Below are positions 14,445 to 25,483 of a stretch of DNA of 38,096 nt, one piece after another (within the stretch, counting starts at the first letter, position 1; every line of letters starts with the position of its first letter). Under the pieces are notes generated by a model, which ran no database searches, was not told the DNA's origin, and saw only the letters and a list, made by a program, of their open reading frames with translations. The position numbers and the translations under genes were made by a program. The stretch lies in contig JAFVVG010000008.1 in assembly GCA_017502305.1 (NCBI GenBank), positions 1-38,096 of the forward strand, in the 5' to 3' direction. The stretch is from Clostridia bacterium. GTDB lineage: Bacteria > Bacillota > Clostridia > Christensenellales > Aristaeellaceae.

Positions 14445-17400
14445 ATGAAGCACATGTGTAAGAGAATGGTGGCGCTGGCGCTGGCGCTGCTGATGACGCT
14501 GTCGGTGATGCCCGAGAGGCTGAACGGCAGCGCGAAGGCTGCGGGCGCATACGGCAAGGTCACGGCGGACGAGGTGTTCCTCCGCAAAAAGCCCAACACC
14601 TCCGCGGACTACTGGTTCCGGCTGAGCACGGGATACGTCTGCGAAGTTCTGGACGTGAAGACCAGCGGCCAGATCACCTGGTACAACGTGAACGTGGAGC
14701 ATCCCTCTCCCGAGAGCGACCGTACCTACATCGGCTACATCCATGGGGATTTCTTTACCCTTCTGACGGAAGAGGAAGCGGCCGAGTATGAGAAGAACGG
14801 CGCCCTGAAGGAAGAAACCAACGCCGGCGAGAGTGAAACTGTGCCCGGCGGCAACACCACGCCTGAGGGCGAGGGTGAAACGCCTCCTTCTGCTGACCAG
14901 GACAGCTCCTCTGCGGCGGGAAATACCACGGCCTATGCCGGCGCGACCGGCCAGATCACCAACGACGGCGTGAATTTCCGCGTGTCCGAGGGCGGTCAGC
15001 TGATCCGCAAGCTGGATCGCGGCACGGTGGTGGAGATTCTCTCCATTCCCGCGGCCATTGACACCAACCATTGGTACAAGATCCGCTACGATGGCGACGA
15101 GGGCTACGTCATGTCCACCTTCATGAAGGTGGTCTCCACCGGCGACCCCAACGGCACACCCACGGATCCTGATGGTGAAAGCTCACTGCACGGCTATGTG
15201 AGGCTGGTGCTTTCTTCCGCCAACCTGCGCCTGACCCCCGGCGGCACCGTAGGCGCCCAGTGGGAAAACACCGGCGAAGTGCTGCGGGTGGTGGATCAGC
15301 CCGTGGAATACCGCGGCTTTATCTACTATCCCGTGATTTTCGAGGGCAACCGCTATTACGTCCGCGAGGATACCGTGCAGCTGCAGGCCACTTCTGGCAG
15401 CTCTGGCAGCACTGGCAGCAGCGAAAACCAGCAGCCTGAAAACGTGGTGGGCTATGTCCGCACCACCAAGAGCGGCGTGAACCTGCGCCTGAACCCCGCC
15501 GGCAAGGTCATTGAGCAGATCAAGAAGAATACCGTGCTGCCTGTGCTGGTGAAGCCCTTCAAGGAGAGCGGCTACTACTGGTATCGTGTGCAGACCGAGG
15601 ACGGCGCCCGCGGCTATCTGCGCGCTGACTGCGTGAAGGAGTGCAACGCCGACGGCAGCGATATCGGCTCTGGACCCGTGGTGACGGATACGCCCGTTGA
15701 AACCGATCCGCCCAAGCCCGCCAGCTATGGCTACGTCATTACCGTGCTGGATAAGGTCAACCTGCGCACCAAGCCTGCCGGCTCCTCCCAGGAACAGATT
15801 GCCCTGGGCGTGGTGCTGCCCCTGACGGGTGAAGTCATCACCAATGAGGGCAAGTATGAATGGTATCCTGTGAAGGCTGCCTCCGGCAAGACCGGCGTGC
15901 TTCGCGGCGACTGCGTGAAGCTCTGTAACGCTGACGGCAGCGATATCGGTGAGGAGCTGCCCCCTGAGAATACCGAAACCTCCCAGCCCACTGAATCCAC
16001 CAAGCCCGAGGAAACCGATAAGCCCACCGAGACCACGCCCCCGGTTTCCGAGTATGGCTATGTGATGCTCACCAAGCCCGGCGTGAACCTGCGCAAGACC
16101 GCCGGCGGCGATACCCTGACCCAGCTGGACAAGGACACCGTATGGCCTATGACCGGCGATAAGGTGAAGCAAAACGGCGTGTATTGGTATCCCATCAAGG
16201 CTGAGGGCCGCAACGGCTTTGTCCGCGAGGACTGCTGCTTCAAGCTCTCTGCCACCCAGCAGGAAAGCTACCTGGCCGGCAACGGCGTGCCCGAGGAGAA
16301 GCCCGAGGAGAAGGTGAGCTACGTGATCACCATCCTGGACTCCGTGAATCTGCGCGCTGCCGCCACCAAGGATTCCACCGCCAAGTTCAACGTGCCCCTG
16401 GGCACCGTGATGGCCTACAAGCAGGGTCCCGTGGCCAACTCCAACTGGTATAAGGTCATCTATAAGAACACCGAGGTGTGGGTGCTGGGCACCTGCGTCG
16501 AGGAAATGACCGCTGCCGAGTTTGAAGCCTGGCTGGAGAAGAACCCCGATAACACCCCCCAGACGGACGTGGTCGAAGGCTATGTGAAGATCCTCAAGGA
16601 CGAGGTGAACCTGCGCAAGACGGCTTCCGGCAAGGTACTGGCCCAGCTGAATGAGAAGGATACCGTCTACGCTTACTCCAAGACGGAAGCCAAGAGCGGC
16701 TACACCTGGTATTATGTGAAGTCCAGCCAGGGCTATGGCTACCTGCGCAGCGACTGCGTGATGGAGTGTAACGCCGACGGCAGCAACTTCGTCCCCGAAA
16801 ACACCAATACCCCCGGTGAAACCGGCCAGGAAGCCAGCTATACGACCCTGAAGAAGGGCTCCACCGGTACCGCCGTGAAGAACCTGGTGGAAGAATTGAA
16901 GAACCAGGGCTATTACACGGGTGAAGTCACCAGCAGCTATACCACCGAGGTGGAAAACGCTGTGAAGAAGTTCCAGGCCGCCAATGGCCTGACGGTGGAC
17001 GGCATCGCCGGATCCAAGACGCAGCATAAGCTTTTCGGCACCGTGCCGATCGGCTCTGGTGATCCCACCAACCTGACCATGACCATCTACCCCGCCGAAA
17101 AGATCGACTGGTTCACCGGCGGCATCCAGCAGCTGTGGCCCAAGGGCGCCAACCAGAAGGTCTACGATGTGCGCACCGGTATCGTCTGGTGGGCTCACCG
17201 CTGGAGCGGCGCTTACCATGCCGACATTGAGCCCCTGACCGCTGCCGATACGGCCCGCTTGTGCAAGATCTATGGCGTGAAGAATGCCGAGGAGATCGTG
17301 AAGAAGGATCTGTGGGAGAAGCGGCCCTGCCTGGTGACCATCGGCACTCGCACCTTCGCTTGCTCGTTGTATGGCGTTCCCCATAACCCCGATGGCGACA

Positions 17401-17543
17401 CCATCCCGGATAACGACATGACAGGCCAGATCTGCCTGCACTTCACCAACTCCAAGGGCCATGAATCCGGCAAGGTGTCCTCCGGCCACACCAAGGCCAC
17501 CGAGGAAGCCTACCAGAACGCCCCCAACGGCCAGAAGAAGTAA
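14445..17543 (+). CDS. Secreted multi-SH3 protein with peptidoglycan-binding domain and conserved Cys/His C-terminal domain
   Basis: 1032 residues. Signal peptide about 1-33 (KRMVALALALLMTLS core). Eight bacterial SH3-like repeats begin near 37, 168, 248, 335, 428, 536, 624 and 711, most with a GYV...VNLR start; several end CNADGS. Low-complexity Thr/Pro/Glu linkers lie between them. A PG_binding_1 domain follows (about 798-860: LKKGSTGTAVKNL, KFQAANGLTVDGIAG). The last 160 residues form a separate domain with RWSGAYHADIEP, VPHNPDGD and MTGQICLHFTNSKGH. The order H, then TGQIC, then H faintly recalls L,D-transpeptidase active sites, but I cannot confirm that. Probably cell-wall attached; enzyme activity unproven. 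Start ATG 14445 follows gaggtg. A terminator follows 18 bp after the stop. Confidence 0.87.
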   Translation: MKHMCKRMVALALALLMTLSVMPERLNGSAKAAGAYGKVTADEVFLRKKPNTSADYWFRLSTGYVCEVLDVKTSGQITWYNVNVEHPSPESDRTYIGYIHGDFFTLLTEEEAAEYEKNGALKEETNAGESETVPGGNTTPEGEGETPPSADQDSSSAAGNTTAYAGATGQITNDGVNFRVSEGGQLIRKLDRGTVVEILSIPAAIDTNHWYKIRYDGDEGYVMSTFMKVVSTGDPNGTPTDPDGESSLHGYVRLVLSSANLRLTPGGTVGAQWENTGEVLRVVDQPVEYRGFIYYPVIFEGNRYYVREDTVQLQATSGSSGSTGSSENQQPENVVGYVRTTKSGVNLRLNPAGKVIEQIKKNTVLPVLVKPFKESGYYWYRVQTEDGARGYLRADCVKECNADGSDIGSGPVVTDTPVETDPPKPASYGYVITVLDKVNLRTKPAGSSQEQIALGVVLPLTGEVITNEGKYEWYPVKAASGKTGVLRGDCVKLCNADGSDIGEELPPENTETSQPTESTKPEETDKPTETTPPVSEYGYVMLTKPGVNLRKTAGGDTLTQLDKDTVWPMTGDKVKQNGVYWYPIKAEGRNGFVREDCCFKLSATQQESYLAGNGVPEEKPEEKVSYVITILDSVNLRAAATKDSTAKFNVPLGTVMAYKQGPVANSNWYKVIYKNTEVWVLGTCVEEMTAAEFEAWLEKNPDNTPQTDVVEGYVKILKDEVNLRKTASGKVLAQLNEKDTVYAYSKTEAKSGYTWYYVKSSQGYGYLRSDCVMECNADGSNFVPENTNTPGETGQEASYTTLKKGSTGTAVKNLVEELKNQGYYTGEVTSSYTTEVENAVKKFQAANGLTVDGIAGSKTQHKLFGTVPIGSGDPTNLTMTIYPAEKIDWFTGGIQQLWPKGANQKVYDVRTGIVWWAHRWSGAYHADIEPLTAADTARLCKIYGVKNAEEIVKKDLWEKRPCLVTIGTRTFACSLYGVPHNPDGDTIPDNDMTGQICLHFTNSKGHESGKVSSGHTKATEEAYQNAPNGQKK

Positions 17544-17561
17544 CCCCAAACATACCAACGA

Positions 17562-17595
17562 CGCCCCCGGCTGGAAACGGCCGGGGGAATTTTTG
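17562..17595 (+). terminator. Terminator after the SH3-repeat gene
   Basis: 8-bp GC stem (17564-17571 with 17580-17587), 8-nt loop, then aattttt. Confidence 0.85.
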
Positions 17596-17642
17596 ATAAT
17601 CATGAATTAGGAATTATGAATTGGGAGCGGAAGCCGCTTGCC

Positions 17643-17806
17643 CTGCGTCGCGGCGCGACCGTATTCGCGCCGTGACCCCTGCTGATATAGCACAAGCATG
17701 CCTGCCCCGAACGGGTGTCGAGAGGGCCGAATGGCCCTTCGCGGGGAATCCAAAGTGGCAGCGCCCCTTTGGTGGTGGAGTCCAGAGGAGGCAAAGCCTC
17801 CTCTGG
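17643..17806 (-). repeat. Modular hairpin array, copy A (inverted relative to genes)
   Basis: Most of the 339-bp gap before secA. Read on the minus strand it has the same modules and order as the copy at 21957-22142: M1 hairpin (17782-17806, arm ccagaggaggc), M2 hairpin (17750-17772, one mismatch), M4 double hairpin (17701-17741), M5 (17643-17686; GGGGTCACGGCGCG then TCGCGCCGCGACGC). M3 is absent. M1 lies 3 bp from the -35 box of secA. A gaattaggaattatgaatt stretch lies to its left (17604-17622). Confidence 0.85.
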
Positions 17807-17809
17807 GGC

Positions 17810-17839
17810 TTGCAACATATGGGCAAAGCATGGTATAAT
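17810..17839 (+). promoter_or_regulatory. Promoter for secA
   Basis: TTGCAA (17810-17815), 18-nt spacer, TATAAT (17834-17839). The -35 box touches the edge of hairpin array copy A. Confidence 0.7.
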
Positions 17840-17882
17840 ATAAGATACGTTCATATGGATATGAACGGGTTAGGAGACAAAG

Positions 17883-20579
<2,697 letters not shown>

Positions 20580-20713
20580 CCAAAGGGGACGCCGTCCCCT
20601 TTGGAATCCCCTGCCAAAGGGCCCTTCGGCCCTCTGGCCTCCCTTTCGGGGAAGGCTTGCAAACGCATATATAAGCTGGGGTCACGCCGCGCTATGGGCG
20701 CGACGCGACGCGG
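20580..20713 (+). repeat. Modular hairpin array, copy B (abuts secA stop codon)
   Basis: Starts at the base after secA TGA. M2-type hairpin 20580-20604 (arms CCAAAGGGGA and TCCCCTTTGG, 10 bp). The M4 hairpin 20614-20637 (gcca-agggcc / ggccct-tggc with one mismatch) is followed by a second small hairpin around ctttcgggg (20641-20655). M5 is 20676-20713 (GGGGTCACG...GCGACGCG). M1 and M3 are absent. The rest of this 276-bp gap (20714-20855) holds no recognised element except the prfB ribosome site. Confidence 0.85.
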
Positions 20714-20855
20714 GACAGCGGCTATTGCTGTGCTGTACCGATTGTCCGCCACAACACACAGAAAGTTGGTTCAACCGATGGCTGGATTCTTGTAAATGGT
20801 CAGTGAAAGACACTTTTTTCATCCGATCGACATACATGAAATGAGGTAATTTTCA

Positions 20856-21956
20856 ATGCTGGAACTGGAACAGTATGCCCAGGATATCGAAGTGATCCGC
20901 AAGTCCCTGCTGGCTGCGGGCGACGCGCTGCACATTGACCACATCAAGGAGCAGATCGACGAGCTGACTGAGGAGATGAACCAGCCCGAGTTCTGGAACG
21001 ACGCCGAGCGCTCCTCCAAGGTGAACCAGAAGCTGGGCCAATTGAAGAACAAGGTGGAGCACTATGAGAAGCTGCTTGCCTCCGCCGATGACATCGAGGT
21101 CATGATGGACCTGGCCAGGGAAGAAAACGACCAGGACATGGTGGACGAGGTGGGCGCCGAGCTGGAAACCCTCCGCGAGGCCGCCGATGCCCTGGAGCTG
21201 GAGACGCTCATGCGCGGCGACTATGACGACAGCCCCGCCATCCTGTCCCTCCACGCCGGCGCCGGCGGAACCGAGGCCCAGGACTGGACCCAGATGCTCT
21301 ACCGCATGTACACCCGCTATTGCGAAAAGATGGGCTTCACCGTGAAAGTGCTGGACTACCTGGACGGCGATACCGCCGGTGTGAAGTCCGTGACCTTCGA
21401 GGTCTCCGGCGACCATGCCTATGGCTATCTCCGCGGCGAGAAGGGCGTGCACCGCCTGGTGCGCATTTCCCCCTTCGATGCCAATGCCCGCCGCCAGACC
21501 TCCTTCTCCTCCCTGGACGTTTCCCCCATCCTGGAGGACGACGACGGTGAGATCGAGATCAACATGAAGGACGTCCGTGTGGACACCTACCACTCCTCCG
21601 GCGCCGGCGGCCAGAACGTTAACAAAACCTCCTCCGCCGTGCGTATGACCCACTTTCCCACAGGCATCGTTGTCGCCTGCCAGACCGAGCGCGACCAGGT
21701 TCAGAACCGCGCCACCTGCTTGCGCATGCTGAAGTCCAAGCTGCTGGAGCTCCGTGAACGCGAAAAGGAACAGCAGATGGCCGACATCAAGGGCGAAATG
21801 AAGAAGATCGAATGGGGCAGCCAGATCCGTTCCTACGTCTTCCAGCCCTACACCATGGTGAAGGACCACCGCACCGGCTTTGAAGTCGGCAACATCGACG
21901 ACGTGATGAACGGCAACCTGGAAGGCTTTGTGACCTCCTACCTGAAGATGCAGTAA
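20856..21956 (+). CDS. prfB: Peptide chain release factor 2
   Basis: 366 residues, full RF2 length. Reads UGA and UAA stop codons and triggers hydrolysis of peptidyl-tRNA. The SPF codon-recognition motif is in RISPFDANARRQTSF (near 205), which distinguishes it from RF1 (PAT). The catalytic GGQ is in SGAGGQNVNKTSSAVR (near 249). The reading frame is continuous from ATG 20856 (ribosome site gaggt). The region near codon 25, where most RF2 genes carry a programmed +1 frameshift, reads ...LLAAGDALHIDHIK with no in-frame stop, so that autoregulation is absent. The stop TAA is followed at once by hairpin array copy C. Confidence 0.97.
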   Translation: MLELEQYAQDIEVIRKSLLAAGDALHIDHIKEQIDELTEEMNQPEFWNDAERSSKVNQKLGQLKNKVEHYEKLLASADDIEVMMDLAREENDQDMVDEVGAELETLREAADALELETLMRGDYDDSPAILSLHAGAGGTEAQDWTQMLYRMYTRYCEKMGFTVKVLDYLDGDTAGVKSVTFEVSGDHAYGYLRGEKGVHRLVRISPFDANARRQTSFSSLDVSPILEDDDGEIEINMKDVRVDTYHSSGAGGQNVNKTSSAVRMTHFPTGIVVACQTERDQVQNRATCLRMLKSKLLELREREKEQQMADIKGEMKKIEWGSQIRSYVFQPYTMVKDHRTGFEVGNIDDVMNGNLEGFVTSYLKMQ

Positions 21957-22142
21957 CCAGAGGAGGCGTTGCCTCCTCTGGACTCCACCACCAAAGGGGC
22001 GCTGCCCCTTTGGAAACCCCGGCCAGGGGCTTTGCCCCTGCACCCCACGAAGGGCCTTCGGCCCTCTCGACACCCCTTCGGGGGAGGCAAAGGTACGCAG
22101 ATCAGCAGGGGTCACGGCGCGCAACAGGCGCGCCGCGACGCG
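21957..22142 (+). repeat. Modular hairpin array, copy C (most complete; abuts prfB stop codon)
   Basis: Starts at the base after prfB TAA. M1 21957-21981 (11-bp arms ccagaggaggc / gcctcctctgg, loop gtt); M2 21991-22013 (10-bp arms, loop gct); M3 22023-22046 (ccaggggctttgcccctg then caccc); M4 22048-22087 (cgaagggcc / ggccctctcg, then ccccttcgggg); M5 22105-22142 (tcacggcgcgc / gcgcgccgcga around aacag). The linkers actccacca and aaaccccgg separate the first modules. Confidence 0.9.
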
Positions 22143-22154
22143 GGTGAGTAACTT

Positions 22155-22200
22155 AGGCTCCCTCTTAGAGGGAGCTGTCGCCACAGGGCGACTGAGGGAG
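22155..22200 (+). repeat. Two-hairpin CTCCCTC/GAGGGAG element
   Basis: Hairpin 1: gctccctc (22157-22164) with gagggagc (22168-22175). Hairpin 2: gtcgcc (22177-22182) with ggcgac (22187-22192). The 3' strand tgagggag (22193-22200) could replace the right arm of hairpin 1, so two folds are possible. Its gagggag is also the nearest ribosome-site-like sequence to the next gene. It resembles dispersed intergenic elements known in gut Clostridia, from memory. Confidence 0.65.
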
Positions 22201-22212
22201 TTCTCGTTGCCT

Positions 22213-22899
22213 ATGAAACCACGCAAATTTCTTGCCGCCTTGTGCGGCTTTCTCCTTTCCCTGGCTGTGGCTGTGGCGGTGCTGGCGTTTCTGATCGACG
22301 GCATGGGGGGCTCCGCGCCGCTGATGCGCTCCCTCATGGAGCGCTACGCGCCGGCGGAGGCAACCGGCCTGTCTGGGGAACATTACCCTGCCATGGCGGA
22401 GATGATCACCGATTATCTTTCCGGACGGGAGCAGGTGTTTCAGTTTGCCTTCACTGACGAACAGGGCGCTGTGCGCCAGTGCTTCCACGCCAGGGAGCAG
22501 CGGCACATGGCGGACTGCAAGGCGCTGTTTGACCTGTGCCGTATGGTGCTGCTGTTTGCGGTGCTGGCGGTGCTGCTGCTGGGTGGATGCTGCCGGTTCC
22601 TGCGGGACGGGAAACGGGCCGTTGCCCGGGGCATCCTGTGGGGGAGCCTCGCGGTGCTGGCGGCGGTGGCGGCATTGGCCGTTTGGGGGCTTGTGGACTT
22701 TGATGGGCTGTTTGTGCTGTTCCACCAGCTGTCCTTTGCCAACGACCTGTGGCTGCTGGATCCCCGCACGGATCTGCTGATCCGGCTGATGCCAACGGGA
22801 TTTTTCATTCACTATGCCGCGCTGCTCTGCGGCACCTGGCTGGGCATGCTGCTGATGATGGCGGCGGTGGCCCGGCACCTGCTGAAGAGGTGGAAATGA
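22213..22899 (+). CDS. DUF1461 (TIGR01906 family) integral membrane protein
   Basis: About 228 residues. An N-terminal membrane helix (about 8-28) is followed by an outside loop with the family pattern REQRHMADCKALFDLCR, then three more helices with FHQLSFANDLWLLDPRTDLLIRLMP-type sequence and a final helix. The family is common in Clostridia and uncharacterised. ATG 22213 starts a natural membrane-protein N-terminus. A TTG at 22207 is 6 nt from gagggag and may be the true start; longer forms reach into the repeat upstream and are unlikely. The tsaD start codon overlaps its stop (ATGA), so the two are co-translated. Confidence 0.85.
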   Translation: MKPRKFLAALCGFLLSLAVAVAVLAFLIDGMGGSAPLMRSLMERYAPAEATGLSGEHYPAMAEMITDYLSGREQVFQFAFTDEQGAVRQCFHAREQRHMADCKALFDLCRMVLLFAVLAVLLLGGCCRFLRDGKRAVARGILWGSLAVLAAVAALAVWGLVDFDGLFVLFHQLSFANDLWLLDPRTDLLIRLMPTGFFIHYAALLCGTWLGMLLMMAAVARHLLKRWK

Positions 22900-23957
22900 T
22901 GACCTATGTAGAAAAGGCACGGGAAACCGTCGCGCGCCTGAAAAACCAGGAGCGTGTGCGCATCCTTGCCCTGGAGACCTCCTGCGACGAAACCGCCGCC
23001 GCGGTGATCGAGAACGGCCGCACCATTGTGTCTAACGTGGTGTTCAGCCAGATTGACCTCCATGCTCTCTATGGCGGTGTGGTGCCGGAGATTGCCTCAC
23101 GCGCCCATGTGGAGGCCTGCGACCGGGTGGCGGATCAGGCGGTGAAGGAAGCCGGCATGACCCTGGCCGACGTGGACGCCTTTGCCGTGACCTACGGCCC
23201 CGGCCTGGTGGGCGCACTGCTCACCGGCGTCAACTGCATGAAGGGCCTCAGCTACGCTATGGGCAAGCCGCTGATTCCCGTAAACCACATCGAGGGCCAC
23301 GTTTCCGCCAACTACCTGACCCATCCCGACCTGAAGCCGCCCTTTGTATGCCTGGTGGTGTCCGGCGGCCACAGCCACCTGGTGCAGGTGACGGATTACG
23401 GCGAGTACCGCCTCCTGGGACAGACCATGGACGACGCCGCCGGCGAGGCCTTCGACAAGGCGGCCCGTGTGCTGGGATTGCCCTATCCCGGCGGTCCCCG
23501 CATCGATGCCCTGGCGGAGGAGGGAGATCCACATTACCTGACGCTGCCCCATCCGCATCCCGACGGGCGATACGATTATTCTTTCTCCGGCTTGAAGACG
23601 GCGTTTCTCAACGCTGCTCACAAAATGGAGCAGAAAGGTGAGACGTTCCCCAAGGCAGACATGGCGGCCTCCTTCCGCTATGCGGTGGTTTCCGCCCTGG
23701 TGGAGAAGGCTGTGCTGACGGCACAGGAAACCGGAGCCCGGTGCCTGGCCATGGCGGGCGGCGTTTCCGCCAACAGGCTGCTCCGGCGCATGATGCAGGA
23801 AGCCTGTGACAAGGAAGGCATCCCCCTGTATATGCCCAGGATCTCCCTTTGCACCGACAACGCCGCCATGATTGGCTCCGCCGCCTACTACCGGATGCTC
23901 CGGGGCGAAACCGCGCCGCTGACCCTCAACGCCATGCCAGCGCTGCGGCTGGTGTGA
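22896..23957 (+). CDS. tsaD: tRNA N6-adenosine threonylcarbamoyltransferase
   Basis: 353 residues. Catalytic subunit for t6A37 on ANN-decoding tRNAs, working with TsaB, TsaE and TsaC (not in the window). The ASKHA-fold signature LALETSCDETAAAV comes after a Clostridia-style extension of about 20 residues. The metal-binding HIEGH is near 131, with VVSGGHSHLV, GEAFDKAARVLGLPYPGGP and MAGGVSANRLLR also present. ATG 22896 overlaps the previous TGA; ATG 22899 is adjacent and could also be used (gagg at 22887-22890). Confidence 0.97.
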   Translation: MMTYVEKARETVARLKNQERVRILALETSCDETAAAVIENGRTIVSNVVFSQIDLHALYGGVVPEIASRAHVEACDRVADQAVKEAGMTLADVDAFAVTYGPGLVGALLTGVNCMKGLSYAMGKPLIPVNHIEGHVSANYLTHPDLKPPFVCLVVSGGHSHLVQVTDYGEYRLLGQTMDDAAGEAFDKAARVLGLPYPGGPRIDALAEEGDPHYLTLPHPHPDGRYDYSFSGLKTAFLNAAHKMEQKGETFPKADMAASFRYAVVSALVEKAVLTAQETGARCLAMAGGVSANRLLRRMMQEACDKEGIPLYMPRISLCTDNAAMIGSAAYYRMLRGETAPLTLNAMPALRLV

Positions 23958-24043
23958 GGTTTTCAGACACGACCGACGCATTTGGGACAGGAGCCCTTGC
24001 GACGCAGGCAGCATCATGGGCACAAAAGATAGGAGGTTTACCT

Positions 24044-25051
24044 ATGACGATCTGGATGAAGTTTGGCCGACTCCTCCCACGCAACCAGGAGGGCAAATGG
24101 CCCCTGCCGGTGCAGCTCCTTGTATTTGTGCTGTTCGAGGCACTGTTCATCTATGGCAAGTACCAAGCCAACTATCTGGTATATAACCCGACCATGTACA
24201 ACTGGGCCCTGGATACCTTCGGCATGATGCATAGTGACCATGTGCTGACGCTGCTGTCCATGCTGATCTCGGCAGAAGTCTGCGCGTGGCATATCGGTTT
24301 GCAGCGCTATATCACCTTTGGCGGACAGACCCTTCGCCGGTGGACGATCCTGCCCATCGCCCTGGGTCATCTTGCCCTGAACCTCGTCGCCTGGCTGCTG
24401 GGTCAGTTGCTCCTGACCGTAGAACTGCCTCTGCTCACGGACAACATGATGGTCTACACCGTCATCCACAGTGTGCTGTATGTAGGAATCGTGGTTGTGT
24501 TCTGCGCGCTGGTTCATGATCTCCGCTTCGGCAACAAGAGCCGTGCCGGAGCACTGGCCGCAGCGGAGATTGCCCTCGTGCTTTTGCTGACGTTGAGCAG
24601 CGCATGCAGCGGGCAGATTCAGCAGAACATGCTGGCAGAAGTCTACGCCGCACCCACCTCGCAGCAGGTGACCGTCACCACCATTGGTGTGTCGGAAGGC
24701 GAGATCACGGATGATCTGCTCGCTGCCTTCCTGTCCAGCAGCGGCCTTAACCCGGACGATGTGGTAATCGTCAGCCCGGAGAACGTGAACCCGGAAGATG
24801 TAGCCACCACTGACCTGGCTGGGTTGCTATCCGGCCTCGCCGCTTCCGCCGACCCCTTCGCCGCATATGAAGAAGCCATAAAGCCCTCCAACCTGGTGGG
24901 GGATATCCTGCTGTGGGTGCAGTTGATCCCCATCTTCTTCGGCATGAAGCACTGGCTGTTCTGTCCCGACACACCCAAGGAGGCAAATGCATGTAATTCC
25001 GCGTTGAACTCTGGCGGATCGTCAAATTCCTGCTCATCACGGCAGCGGTGA
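24044..25051 (+). CDS. Polytopic membrane protein of unknown function, 3' end extended by stop-codon loss
   Basis: 335 residues as it reads now. Several hydrophobic segments (about 22-42, 66-86, 100-125, 140-165, 175-195) are followed by a soluble region of about 75 residues (210-285) and a last segment near 290-310. I do not recognise the family. The start at 24044 is clear (aggaggt 7 nt upstream). Residues 317-335 (CNSALNSGGSSNSCSSRQR) look unlike the rest and are read from sequence that belongs to the next gene in another frame. If base 24994 were A and not T, the gene would end in TGA after 316 codons, overlapping the next start as ATGA. It heads a run of membrane genes, including two GtrA-like ones, so a role in glycan or lipid-carrier handling is possible but only inferred. 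Confidence 0.75.
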   Translation: MTIWMKFGRLLPRNQEGKWPLPVQLLVFVLFEALFIYGKYQANYLVYNPTMYNWALDTFGMMHSDHVLTLLSMLISAEVCAWHIGLQRYITFGGQTLRRWTILPIALGHLALNLVAWLLGQLLLTVELPLLTDNMMVYTVIHSVLYVGIVVVFCALVHDLRFGNKSRAGALAAAEIALVLLLTLSSACSGQIQQNMLAEVYAAPTSQQVTVTTIGVSEGEITDDLLAAFLSSSGLNPDDVVIVSPENVNPEDVATTDLAGLLSGLAASADPFAAYEEAIKPSNLVGDILLWVQLIPIFFGMKHWLFCPDTPKEANACNSALNSGGSSNSCSSRQR

Positions 25052-25483
25052 ATCTTCTGCTGATGTTCCTGATGCTGGGGATATATCGTGCGCTGCTGAA
25101 CAGCGGTCTTTCCGCGGGCGTCGCCGCTGCGGTGCACAGCAACGGGCAGCTGCTCCTGAGCACCACCCTGCTGACGCTGCTGCACAGGCAGTTTACCTTC
25201 CGAGCCACAGAAAAGTGGTTCATCGCCCTGCCCATCATGCTGATTGCAGACTTTGGCTGGCAGTTCCTGTCCAGTCTGGCGCTGAGTATCATGACTGCTG
25301 CAAATCGATTTATCCCACACAGGACGATTTGCTGCGCTGGGCAATCTCCGTTCAGGGCTGTGGATTGTCCTCAGCTACCTCCTCCAGCGCTGCGTCATCT
25401 ACTGCCACACCACCGACACCAACGGCTGGTACCGCCGTTTTCACCTGACCAATGATGAAAAGGAGTGTGTTTCCCATGAATAA
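24991..25483 (+). pseudogene. GtrA-like membrane protein gene, broken (stop at codon 2 and +1 frameshift)
   Basis: A ribosome site (aaggagg, 24977-24983) and ATG 24991 are followed at once by TAA 24994. The same frame then continues as FRVELWRIVKFLLITAAVN and hydrophobic segments with HRQFTFRA, the GtrA-like counterpart of NRKYTFK. The frame is lost at an AAA run (25302-25304). After one extra base the second frame continues as IDLSHTGRFAALGNLRSG, then a hydrophobic LWIVLSYLL segment and a tail with HTTDTNGWYRRFHL, ending TAA 25481-25483 and overlapping the next start by 8 bp. Repaired, it would be about 163 residues. A shortened product from GTG 25048 is possible. Two independent lesions argue for a decayed gene, though sequencing error at the A run is not excluded. 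Confidence 0.75.

Noticed and set aside
21957..22013. Ordinary Rho-independent terminators for prfB and, by analogy, secA and the DUF362 gene
   Set aside because: The stems are strong, but none is followed by a T run, and several stems stand in series, so they were called as repeat arrays.
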